Positions 1 to 6,390 of a stretch of DNA of 12,000 nucleotides are shown piece after piece. Origin of the DNA: Ardenticatenales bacterium (GTDB lineage: Bacteria > Chloroflexota > Anaerolineae > Promineifilales > UBA4811); the NCBI GenBank assembly GCA_030667645.1, contig DAOUVM010000032.1, positions 1-12,000 on the forward strand. The letters run 5' to 3'. The notes below the pieces were generated by a model, which saw only the letters and a list, made by a program, of their open reading frames with translations, was not told the origin of the DNA and searched no databases. Each line of letters begins with the position of its first letter. The stretch's first letter is position 1. The position numbers and the translations under genes were made by a program.

Positions 1-293
1 GCAAAGGTGGTCTTGTCAAGCATTGCCTGGCTGGTGCGCGACAGGAGGCTGTACATGCCGAGCATATCGTTGCTCTCCCAGGCCGTCAGGTAAGCGGTAG
101 CGACTCCATCTGCGCCGGGGGCAAACTCGGTGGGAGTCGGCAGCGGCGCGATGGTCGCTCCTGGGTTTGGTGTGTCTGGCGAGGGCAGGGCGGGAGACGT
201 TGTCGGCTGCGAAGCGGTCATGGGTGTCCGCTGTTGCTCGCAGGCGTTCAGCCCTAACCCAAGCACCAACAGACAGGCGCAGATTCGCTTCAT
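1..293 (-). CDS. Lipoprotein with Pro/Thr linker and NTF2-like start (partial; possibly penicillin-binding transpeptidase)
   Basis: The first 97 residues are visible and the 3' end lies off the left edge. Residues 1-18 form a lipoprotein signal: a short basic start (MKR), a hydrophobic core and the lipobox L15-N16-A17-C18, so the mature protein should be lipid-anchored outside the membrane. A Pro/Thr/Ser-rich linker follows to about residue 60. Residues 61-93 (ATAYLTAWESNDMLGMYSLL) resemble the first helices of NTF2-like domains, as found at the N-terminus of MecA/PBP2a-type transpeptidases. The transpeptidase reading is inferred, because no catalytic motif is inside the window. The start is well supported: GGAGGG lies 6 bases upstream, and the ATG shares one base with the maf stop (TGATG), so translation is probably coupled to maf. 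Another NTF2-like lipoprotein is possible. Confidence 0.7.
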   Translation of the reverse strand, partial: MKRICACLLVLGLGLNACEQQRTPMTASQPTTSPALPSPDTPNPGATIAPLPTPTEFAPGADGVATAYLTAWESNDMLGMYSLLSRTSQAMLDKTTF

Positions 294-1009
294 CAAGCCC
301 CTCCGGTCGCAGTGAGGGGCTGGGAGTTCTGGCTATGCCGGTCCAGTATCTCGGTGAACATAGTGCAGGTGCGGCCTGTCTTCTTTTGACAGGCCGCAGC
401 GACATCTTTTGCCGATTCGATGCCTCGCTTGCGGAGCAGCACAGTCAGGTGGCATAGGGGCAGCCCCATCACATTGGCAAAACAGCCAGCCAGCTTGGCC
501 GCCGGCCGGAACACCGGATCCTGGACGGCATAGGCACCCGCTTTGTCGAGCGGGCCGCCGCTGTACACATACGAAGACATCTCCTCGTTGGTGTATTCGC
601 GCATCGATACCGTGGTGCGGGCAACGCACCCCAACAGGTCGGCCTTGGGGGCTGCAACCAGGGAGAGGGCCGTGAGCACCTCGTGCTCTCGGCCGCGCAG
701 GCGCCGCAAGATCGCTTCCGCTTCTGCTGCATCCTTGGGCTTGCCCACTGCTTTGCCATCCAAGACCACGATGGTGTCAGCCCCGATGATCAGGGAAGAA
801 CTCTGAGGACTCATTCGCTCGGCCACGGCCGTCGCTTTTGCCTGGGCAAGACGCTGGGCGGCAGCTATGGCTGACTCGCCGGGGAGAATCGTCTCGCAAA
901 CGTTGGCAGTGCATGCCTCGAACTCTAGTCCCAGCACCGCAATTAGCTCCAGTCGCCGTGGTGATGCGGAGGCCAATACCAACGATCGCTCTGTGGTCAC
1001 CCTGCACAT
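293..1009 (-). CDS. maf: Maf family nucleoside triphosphate pyrophosphatase (dTTP/UTP type)
   Basis: Maf proteins are cytoplasmic house-cleaning enzymes that hydrolyse non-canonical or excess nucleotides to monophosphate and pyrophosphate. Family motifs are present in order: LASASPRRLELI at residues 11-22, GADTIV at 76-81 with acidic D78, GKP at 89-91, DKAGAYAVQ at 155-163 and VMGLPL at 180-185. The DKAGAY-xxQ form is that of the YhdE-type dTTP/UTP enzymes rather than the YceF-type m7GTP enzymes; this substrate call is inferred. The family domain ends near residue 196 and about 42 extra residues follow, including two cysteines, which is longer than the usual 190-200 aa. An in-frame TTG at 1051 would add 14 residues but lies upstream of the promoter's -35 box, so the ATG at 1009 was chosen. 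The stop overlaps the lipoprotein ATG by one base. Confidence 0.93.
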   Translation of the reverse strand: MCRVTTERSLVLASASPRRLELIAVLGLEFEACTANVCETILPGESAIAAAQRLAQAKATAVAERMSPQSSSLIIGADTIVVLDGKAVGKPKDAAEAEAILRRLRGREHEVLTALSLVAAPKADLLGCVARTTVSMREYTNEEMSSYVYSGGPLDKAGAYAVQDPVFRPAAKLAGCFANVMGLPLCHLTVLLRKRGIESAKDVAAACQKKTGRTCTMFTEILDRHSQNSQPLTATGGA

Positions 1010-1016
1010 TGGAGGG

Positions 1017-1045
1017 ATTATACTGTCGGCTGGATGGGGCGTCAA
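1017..1045 (-). promoter_or_regulatory. Sigma-70-type promoter for maf, apparently leaderless
   Basis: On the minus strand TTGACG (1045-1040) is separated by exactly 17 bases from a perfect TATAAT (1022-1017). Transcription would start near 1010, and the maf ATG begins at 1009, so the mRNA would have essentially no 5' leader. No Shine-Dalgarno sequence precedes that ATG, which agrees with leaderless translation. The promoter separates maf from the membrane-protein operon upstream. Confidence 0.75.
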
Positions 1046-1175
1046 TTTCAAGATGATTGGCCCAGGCTCAATTGATCGACCCGTATCACTCGCTGAACCC
1101 GGCCTCGCAAGATGGTTCGTCGCAGTTCGCCGGAGACGGCCGCGGTCGATAGGGAGTCAAAGAACATCTCTGTGG

Positions 1176-2579
1176 CTACTGCAAGTAGGTGTAATAATCT
1201 GCTATCCGCACGGCGGCTGAGATCACGGTGTGAGGATAGAGCGCCAGGACGATAGCCACAATGAGGACAACCACTAGCACTCCCGTGGTAAGCCAGTCGC
1301 CTTGCTCTGCGGGTGGTCCCGAGTGAGTTACCCGCGGGGCGAACAGTGTCCTTGTCATCCGTACGACAGCTATGGCTCCGCCCGCGCTGCCCAGCAGAAG
1401 CAGGGCGGCCGCTGCCATGTTCTCCCGAGCAATGAGAGTCGTTGCCATCCAGCGGCCGGCAAATCCCGGCGTCAGGGGGAGACCAGCCAGCGATAGACCG
1501 CCCAACACCAGCACGACGGTGGCCAAACGAGCCTGCCAGCCAATCCCGGTCGCCCGGTTAACTCGATCCGAATCGATTCGCGATCGGATGACGGACAGCC
1601 CGGTTCCCCACACCGTGAGGCTGACCAGTCGCAGGAGCATCAGAACCCAAGCTGCTTGCAGACCGCCATGGTTCCCCAGCCCTAGGAGCATGAGAAGCGC
1701 CCCGATGTCCACCATCAAGTTGCTCACTGACAGATGACCAAAGGTAGTGGTAGTGAGAGCCAGGATCAAACCGATCCCAACTGTGAGGGTGCCGGCAAAG
1801 GTGAACCATTGGTATGGAGTCGCGCTGGCGGCGAACCAAGGGAACTGCTCGGACGTGCCCGCGACGATGGTGAGAATGGCAATGTGGAAAAAGCCAAACA
1901 CTAGCACTTGGGTCAGCGGCTGACCCTCTTTGGCGACTGGCCCCATCCAGAGGTGAAAGGGGACCGCACCCAGGTAGATGGCAAAGCCCAACGTGAGGAG
2001 CAGAACAGCCGGGTTCAGCAGGGCCACCTGACCCGGGTTAGCTGCCTGGAAATCGATCTGCCAGCCAGCGATGAGCAGGAGGGGCAGAGCCAGGGTTGTG
2101 AAAAGGAAGAAACGCCATGCCCCGCGGGTGGAGCCAAAGCCGGTCCCCTGGATTAACACCGAAATCACACCGGCAGCCAACTCGACCAGCAAGATCCTGA
2201 GGACAAGGGCTTCCGTGATCAGGATAGCAGCCGTAATGCCGAGCAGGACAAGCGCGCCGGAGAAGAAGAGATTGTCTGGACGGAAACGTATGGCCAGTAG
2301 AAAGAGGGCCGCCGCCACCAGGCTCAGTACGATTAGCACAGAGCGGTCAATGGGAGAGAGCGCCAGGGTCCGGCCGAGGATCTCAATTTCACCGCCCACC
2401 ACTCGACCGCCCAGAATCGCCTCCCCGGCCGTTTGTGGCACAGCGCTTGTCAACCACGCCAGTGCCAGCGCGGCTGCAGTGCTCAGCAGGGACGCTGCCA
2501 GCGTAATCCGCCGCACGACATAGACAGCGAGTGCCAGGATCACAGGTCCGAGGATGAGAAGAACGGGGGCAGGGATCAT
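1176..2579 (-). CDS. Divergent NuoN/NuoM/MrpD-like proton-conducting membrane subunit
   Basis: This 467-aa protein is almost entirely hydrophobic, with about a dozen or more membrane segments, and belongs to the antiporter-like superfamily of complex I, Mrp antiporters and group 4 hydrogenases. Anchors are the TM5-like ILLVELAAG (E133 keeps the conserved Glu), VPFHLW at 206-211 (family PFHxW), EGQP at 218-221 and GLPLTPGFAGRW at 366-377 (family GxPxxxGFxGK). Aligned on these motifs, the TM7 Lys is Tyr202, the TM8 Lys is Ile233 (next to His232) and the TM12 Lys/Glu is Arg376, so the usual proton relay is largely missing. It is the last gene of a three-gene operon: its ATG overlaps the preceding TGA by four bases, and GGAGG lies 8 bases upstream of the start. 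Proton or sodium transport is only inferred; it may instead be a structural or coupling subunit. Confidence 0.8.
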   Translation of the reverse strand: MIPAPVLLILGPVILALAVYVVRRITLAASLLSTAAALALAWLTSAVPQTAGEAILGGRVVGGEIEILGRTLALSPIDRSVLIVLSLVAAALFLLAIRFRPDNLFFSGALVLLGITAAILITEALVLRILLVELAAGVISVLIQGTGFGSTRGAWRFFLFTTLALPLLLIAGWQIDFQAANPGQVALLNPAVLLLTLGFAIYLGAVPFHLWMGPVAKEGQPLTQVLVFGFFHIAILTIVAGTSEQFPWFAASATPYQWFTFAGTLTVGIGLILALTTTTFGHLSVSNLMVDIGALLMLLGLGNHGGLQAAWVLMLLRLVSLTVWGTGLSVIRSRIDSDRVNRATGIGWQARLATVVLVLGGLSLAGLPLTPGFAGRWMATTLIARENMAAAALLLLGSAGGAIAVVRMTRTLFAPRVTHSGPPAEQGDWLTTGVLVVVLIVAIVLALYPHTVISAAVRIADYYTYLQ

Positions 2580-3286
2580 GTCAATCGCCTCCGTCGGGTC
2601 TCCTCGGCACTAACGTGGTGAGCGATGGAGAGGTAGGCTGTGATTGTGGAGATGAGAAAGTCAATCACAACCAGAAAACCAATCGTGACGATCGCTTGTT
2701 CCAGTGAATGGTACCAGAGTTCAAACCCAGTCATAAAGGTGAGTAGCCCCATACCGGCCGTCAGGGGCTCATCCGTCAATCCCAGCGCCAGCAGCGCCAT
2801 TGCCATCAAGGAGATAGACGCCAGATTGATGTGGGCCGGCAGCTCGGGAAGGCTGGCACGGCCGCTGCTCGTGACATGGAGAATGATGATCGCTGCTGAC
2901 ACGCTGATTAGCAGGCGGAACACCGGCTCCGTTGCCAGTTGGGACCGCGCTCGTCGCGATCGCGGGCTGCGATCGCTGTCAGACTCGGACCGCGAACCAG
3001 TGTCGCGGTGGAGATCTCCCCAGCGAACCTGACGTGCGGTGAGGTACAGCACCACGCAGATAATCAACCCCACCATGATTTTGAGCACAGCGATCTGAGG
3101 CTCCAACACGCGTGTCAGCAGCCAACCGGCCATCACGTACTGGGTCGCCAGCGCCAGCAGGGACCAGCGCCAATCGCGAAGCACCACGAGAATTACGGCC
3201 GTCGCGAGTACGCCCAGAGCGGCAGGCTCTTCCCCCAGGAAGGTGAGATAGCTCAGCAGTTCGTTCAGAGTGGGAAATGGGGCCAT
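2576..3286 (-). CDS. HyfE/NuoK-like small multi-pass membrane protein
   Basis: This 236-aa protein has two hydrophobic blocks separated by a hydrophilic loop. The N-terminal block (about 20-84) contains three likely membrane helices. Residues 85-120 form a Ser/Arg/Asp-rich cytosolic-looking loop, and the C-terminal block (about 123-222) has three or four helices. The C-terminal part resembles NuoK or hydrogenase-4 HyfE: MTGFELWYHSLEQ at 185-197 places an acidic residue (E189) in a helix, as NuoK does, and E196 and D209 follow. The similarity is by pattern and gene order, not clear identity, so the family call is tentative. It starts 4 bases after the stop of the 574-aa gene and overlaps the next gene by 4 bases, consistent with a co-translated three-subunit membrane complex. 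The start has only a weak ribosome site (GGGTAG). Confidence 0.65.
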   Translation of the reverse strand: MAPFPTLNELLSYLTFLGEEPAALGVLATAVILVVLRDWRWSLLALATQYVMAGWLLTRVLEPQIAVLKIMVGLIICVVLYLTARQVRWGDLHRDTGSRSESDSDRSPRSRRARSQLATEPVFRLLISVSAAIIILHVTSSGRASLPELPAHINLASISLMAMALLALGLTDEPLTAGMGLLTFMTGFELWYHSLEQAIVTIGFLVVIDFLISTITAYLSIAHHVSAEETRRRRLT

Positions 3287-3290
3287 TGAT

Positions 3291-5015
3291 CTACCCGGGT
3301 GAACCGGCCGCGAGCAAAAGCCAACCCAGCGCCAGCAGGATCAACACCCAGAGGAGCGCGCCCTCTCCTTCCAGCACGTCGTGAGCGCTGCGGACTCCGG
3401 CCCCGACTCGACTAGCCATCTTTTCTACCAGTCGGTGCAGCGGGTAGAGCGCCAACAGCTCCCAGAGCCGGGTCGCAGGCGCTTGTTGCAGCGGCCGCAA
3501 TGACTCCGCACCCCAGGCGAGCAAGAGCCCGCCTCCGAGGGGAATCAGGATGCCTAGCCAGACGGGACCGGTGGCCGCGGTAATAGGACCGCTCCGGAGC
3601 AGCAGCCCCAGGGCCAGCAGCCCCAGACCACCCCCGGCAGCCAATCGTTCTGGCCGGGCCAAAGGGCGGTTGAACGGGTGGAACAGCGGCCTTGCGGCTG
3701 CTGCCAACAATAGCAGGTAGCCGCCGGAGGCCAATATGAGATGCAGCGGCGGTCCTTCCCGCAACCAGCTCTCGTAGAGCAAGAACCGGCCGTCTCCGCC
3801 CCAGGTTAGGGGAAGCCCGGCCAGCGCTCCAACCCCGACGCACCCGGCAATCCTGGTTTCCAGGGATTGGGTTTCCATGTTGGATAGAAGCGACAGCAGG
3901 CCACCAGCCAGAATCAGAACCATTCCTTCCGCAAGTGCTGCCTTTGGCCCGCACCACAAGCCTGCAAGGATGACGATTCCCGCCTGCCCCGTCATTATCC
4001 ATCCTGTTGCTTGCCGTTCCCCGCTGGAGAGGACTGCCAGCAAGCCGCTAACTGCCAGACCGGTAAGGAGGAGCGCGCTGATGATCTGGCGCGAGAGAAA
4101 TGGCATGGCTTCCCACCCGGAAATCTGCGCCAATAGCCAGATGCCGGCCGCGCCGGAGGCCAACTGCGAGATAGTAGCCAGGCGCCCGCTGCTGACACAG
4201 CACGGGTGCGTTTCCGTCTCAGTCGCGGCCAGGTGTGTTTCCGAGGCAGTACGGACATGCAGGTGCGGCGGGCGCACCCGTCCCTGGAACAGGTGAAAGG
4301 GGTATGGGGCCAACCGAAGGATGATTGCCAGAATGAGCATTACTCCGGCCCATCCTTGAGAGGGCAGGCTTTCGATGGGTAGAGGAGTTTGGCTTGCCTG
4401 CAAGGAGAGTGCAGCGCCCCAGAGCAACAGGGTTCCGAGCAACCCCGTGCCCCACCTGAGCGGCGCGCCGGTTTGCGGATCCTCGCTGGCCGGTGGAGCG
4501 CTGCACGACCACGCGATAGCCACCATGCCGTCGAGGATCGTCCAGGTGATCGCCAGTGTCAGCAGATTGGCGGGCAGCAACACAATCCACCCCGCCGCCA
4601 GCGTGACGAGGGCCAATGCCCAGTCCAATTCGCCGCGCTTTGTCTTCTCCCGCCAGTAGCGCACGCTGGCGCGGATCATGCCAATCAAACCTGCCCCGCG
4701 GGCTCCCAATCCCGGCCCTGCATCGTGCTCGTACGGGACCAGGGCGGCTGCCATCGCCGCTGCGGTAAGCGCCAATCCCAGGAACCGCGCTGATTCATTT
4801 GCTTGAAGTGATAGCGGGGGAATCAGGGCCTTGAGGGATGACCCCATGGCGAACTGCCGGGGCATCCCCATCGTGCCGGTGCTGACCAGGATCAATACCA
4901 AGGCTATGCCTGCCACGGTGGCCACAATCCATCGCCAGTGCAGAGCGGGAGAAAGCGCCAGTAGCAGCCCAGCACCGACGATCAAGGCCAGGGAGGGGAG
5001 CAGCAACTCAAACAT
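3291..5015 (-). CDS. Divergent NuoL/NuoN-like antiporter subunit with His/Cys-rich loop
   Basis: This 574-aa polytopic protein begins the membrane operon. Family anchors are NLLTLAITW (TM5 region, 150-158), LRLAPYPFHLF at 233-243, SQLASGAAGIWLLAQ at 283-297 and GLPLTWGGDGRFLL at 400-413. Aligned to complex I and Mrp antiporter subunits, the TM5 Glu is lost (Thr159, with Asp162 nearby), the TM7 Lys is Arg234, the TM8 Lys is Ala289 and the TM12 Lys is Arg410. The loop after PFH is longer than usual (about 242-280) and rich in His (251, 253, 261, 270) and Cys (272, 273). A charged loop (about 113-131) and a C-terminal amphipathic stretch (about 515-548) precede a last helix. No hydrogenase, NADH or quinone-binding subunit is nearby. 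A role in ion movement or energy coupling is inferred. The ATG follows a weak GGATAG and a divergent promoter. Confidence 0.75.
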   Translation of the reverse strand: MFELLLPSLALIVGAGLLLALSPALHWRWIVATVAGIALVLILVSTGTMGMPRQFAMGSSLKALIPPLSLQANESARFLGLALTAAAMAAALVPYEHDAGPGLGARGAGLIGMIRASVRYWREKTKRGELDWALALVTLAAGWIVLLPANLLTLAITWTILDGMVAIAWSCSAPPASEDPQTGAPLRWGTGLLGTLLLWGAALSLQASQTPLPIESLPSQGWAGVMLILAIILRLAPYPFHLFQGRVRPPHLHVRTASETHLAATETETHPCCVSSGRLATISQLASGAAGIWLLAQISGWEAMPFLSRQIISALLLTGLAVSGLLAVLSSGERQATGWIMTGQAGIVILAGLWCGPKAALAEGMVLILAGGLLSLLSNMETQSLETRIAGCVGVGALAGLPLTWGGDGRFLLYESWLREGPPLHLILASGGYLLLLAAAARPLFHPFNRPLARPERLAAGGGLGLLALGLLLRSGPITAATGPVWLGILIPLGGGLLLAWGAESLRPLQQAPATRLWELLALYPLHRLVEKMASRVGAGVRSAHDVLEGEGALLWVLILLALGWLLLAAGSPG

Positions 5016-5028
5016 CTATCCAATTCGA

Positions 5029-5049
5029 GTAAAACGCAAAGCGCGTTAC
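5029..5049. repeat. Imperfect inverted repeat in the membrane-operon leader
   Basis: GTAAAACGC (5029-5037) and GCGCGTTAC (5041-5049) are complementary at 7 of 9 positions around a 3-base loop. The repeat lies between the first inverted repeat and the start codon of the 574-aa gene, and would form a second, weaker stem-loop in its mRNA leader. A regulatory role is only inferred. Confidence 0.45.
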
Positions 5050-5056
5050 ATAATAC

Positions 5057-5077
5057 GTGGTGCGTGATACGCACCAC
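5057..5077. repeat. Perfect 9-bp inverted repeat (operator or leader hairpin)
   Basis: GTGGTGCGT (5057-5065), loop GAT, and ACGCACCAC (5069-5077) are exact reverse complements. On the minus strand the repeat starts about 4 bases after the predicted transcription start (about 5081) of the membrane operon. It could therefore be an operator that blocks that transcript, or a 5'-terminal RNA hairpin. It is about 60 bases upstream of the plus-strand -10 box, so it could affect both directions. Confidence 0.7.
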
Positions 5078-5087
5078 TTGAGAAGCA

Positions 5088-5098
5088 ATTGTAGCACA
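5088..5098 (-). promoter_or_regulatory. Extended -10 promoter of the three-gene membrane operon
   Basis: The minus strand reads TGTGC followed by TACAAT (5093-5088), an extended -10 element. The best -35 candidate, TTGCGC (5115-5110, spacing 16), is poor, so recognition would rely on the extended element. The predicted start is near 5081, giving a leader of about 66 bases with two inverted repeats. Confidence 0.55.
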
Positions 5099-5136
5099 GG
5101 AACAAACAGGCGCAAAAAGTGGAGGTTTTCATCGCT

Positions 5137-5147
5137 TGTGGTATAAT
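5137..5147 (+). promoter_or_regulatory. Extended -10 promoter of the partner-switching operon
   Basis: TGTGG followed by a perfect TATAAT (5142-5147) forms an extended -10 element. No good -35 box was found at 16-18 bases spacing, which is typical of promoters that use the TGn extension. Transcription would start near 5154, leaving about 41 bases before the STAS start codon. It is divergent to the promoter at 5088-5098. Confidence 0.65.
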
Positions 5148-5182
5148 GCCTCCGATTCTTCACTTTGCCAACGCAGTTTGCC

Positions 5183-5188
5183 AGGAGA
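5183..5188 (+). promoter_or_regulatory. Ribosome binding site deciding the STAS start
   Basis: AGGAGA lies 6 bases before the ATG at 5195. It favours this ATG over an in-frame TTG at 5165, which has no such site and would add ten residues outside the STAS fold. Confidence 0.75.
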
Positions 5189-5194
5189 GAGCCG

Positions 5195-5533
5195 ATGGAA
5201 ATCACAATCAGGGAGTTCAAACACGCGGATGTCGTGACGGTTTCCGGCCGGGTGGACAGCAGCACTGCACCAAAGTTGGACCAGACGCTCAAGGAGCTGA
5301 TGGACGACAAGCACTATAACATTGTGCTGGATCTGTCTGGTGTTGAGTACATGAGCAGCGCCGGCCTTCGCGCGATGGTCTCCTGCCTGCGCAGAGTCAA
5401 GAAAGGTCCGAGGATGGGCGATCTGCGTCTGGCCAATCCCTCCAAGCGGGTCGCAGAGGTCTTGGAACTGGCTGGCTTGGACGAGGTTTTCAGCGTATTT
5501 GATGATCTTGTAGGGGCGGTAGGAAGTTTCTAG
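5195..5533 (+). CDS. STAS-domain anti-anti-sigma factor (SpoIIAA/RsbV-like antagonist)
   Basis: This 112-aa protein is one complete STAS domain. It is the cytoplasmic antagonist that binds an anti-sigma kinase when unphosphorylated and releases it when phosphorylated on Ser. It shows the N-terminal strand MEITIREF, the strand YNIVLDLSGVEYMSSAGLRA at 41-60 containing the switch loop, and the C-terminal LANPSKRVAEVLELAGL typical of RsbV/SpoIIAA. Aligned to SpoIIAA (DSSGL), the phosphorylatable Ser corresponds to Ser55; the acidic residue just before it is replaced by Ser54. The gene opens an operon followed by a kinase-STAS fusion and a SpoIIE-type phosphatase, the expected partners. Length is normal for the family. 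The final target, whether a sigma factor or another effector, cannot be told from this window. Confidence 0.92.
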   Translation: MEITIREFKHADVVTVSGRVDSSTAPKLDQTLKELMDDKHYNIVLDLSGVEYMSSAGLRAMVSCLRRVKKGPRMGDLRLANPSKRVAEVLELAGLDEVFSVFDDLVGAVGSF

Positions 5534-5598
5534 CCAGCAGGCTCTCTATCGCAGGGATGATTTTTCCTTGCGGCCGTTCTGTCAGGCTTTCAGGATCA

Positions 5599-6390
5599 AT
5601 GCCTAACGAGCAGAATCTCGTTATCCCGGGGCAGTACGACTCAATCCAACAGGCGTGCCAGTTCGTCGGCGATGCTGCCGAGTCTGCCGGACTGGACAGC
5701 CAATCGGTATTCCACATTCAGTTAGCCGTTGACGAGGCCTGTGCCAATATCGTCGAACATGCCTATGAAGGAGAAGGCAAGGGCGACATTCGCATAGCAT
5801 GCGGCATGGATGATGTCTGCGAGGGTGCCTGCTTTTATGTGCGCCTGGAGGATCAGGGGCAGCCCTTTGACCCCGATATGGTGGCTGCTCCCAGTCTCGC
5901 GACCGATGGCGACGAGTTGAAGATTGGCGGGTTGGGGATGCGCTTTATGCGCAAAGTGATGGATCAGATCGAGTTCAAATTCCAATCTGGATCGAACGAG
6001 TTGGTTATGTTCAAACGTATAGAGAAGGACACTTTGCCGCGCGTATGGCGCCGACCACTTGAGCAGAGCGTCTTTCTGGTTGGCGCCCGCGGCCGGTTGG
6101 ATCATGCCACGGTCCCGGATCTGGAGACTGCTCTGAACCAACTCTTATCGGATGGCCACGTTTATCTGGTCGTGGACCTGAGCCAGGCCAGCTACATTAA
6201 TAGCGGCGGTCTGCGTGCCCTGGTTTCTGCCTGGCGCGCAGCCCGGAAACAGGGCGGTGACCTGCATCTCTGTGGCGTACACGGTCGGCTGAGAGAGATT
6301 ATCGAGATGGTTGGTTTTGAGCGGGTATTCCAGATTCACTCGACGCCTTCCGAGGCTGCCAATGCTCTGATCGCATCTTCGGATGCTTGA
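5599..6390 (+). CDS. RsbW/SpoIIAB-like Ser kinase fused to a C-terminal STAS domain
   Basis: Residues 1-142 are a GHKL ATPase of the RsbW/SpoIIAB type: N-box LAVDEACANIVEHAY at 42-56 (E46, N50), G1-like DQGQPFDP at 85-92 and G2 IGGLGMRF at 109-116. Residues about 155-260 are a STAS domain with the switch loop VVDLSQASYINSGGLRALV at 191-209, where Ser202 matches the phosphorylated Ser of SpoIIAA. Kinases of this family are normally separate from their antagonists, so this single chain could phosphorylate itself or use its own STAS domain to set the switch threshold (inferred). The ATG at 5599 was preferred because the domain begins a few residues later; an in-frame ATG at 5557 would add 14 residues with no domain match, and GCAGGG abuts it too closely to act as a ribosome site. 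The last 8 bases overlap the phosphatase gene. Confidence 0.88.
   Translation: MPNEQNLVIPGQYDSIQQACQFVGDAAESAGLDSQSVFHIQLAVDEACANIVEHAYEGEGKGDIRIACGMDDVCEGACFYVRLEDQGQPFDPDMVAAPSLATDGDELKIGGLGMRFMRKVMDQIEFKFQSGSNELVMFKRIEKDTLPRVWRRPLEQSVFLVGARGRLDHATVPDLETALNQLLSDGHVYLVVDLSQASYINSGGLRALVSAWRAARKQGGDLHLCGVHGRLREIIEMVGFERVFQIHSTPSEAANALIASSDA

Noticed and set aside
1009..1051. TTG start at 1051 giving a longer Maf
   Set aside because: It lies upstream of the -35 box of the maf promoter, has no ribosome site, and adds 14 residues outside the family domain.
1075..1150. 7-bp inverted repeat (ATCGACC and GGTCGAT) between the membrane operon and maf
   Set aside because: The arms are over 60 bases apart with no T-run, so it is neither a convincing terminator nor an operator.
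2071..2523. Plus-strand 150-codon open frame
   Set aside because: It is antisense to the 467-aa membrane protein gene; its Arg/Ser-rich composition is typical of the complement of hydrophobic coding DNA.
3412..4002. Minus-strand 196-codon open frame
   Set aside because: It lies wholly inside the 574-aa membrane protein gene in another frame, and its Arg/Ala-rich product matches no family; a shadow of high GC content.
5165..5194. TTG start ten codons upstream of the STAS gene
   Set aside because: The ATG at 5195 has AGGAGA 6 bases upstream and begins at the first STAS strand; the TTG has neither.
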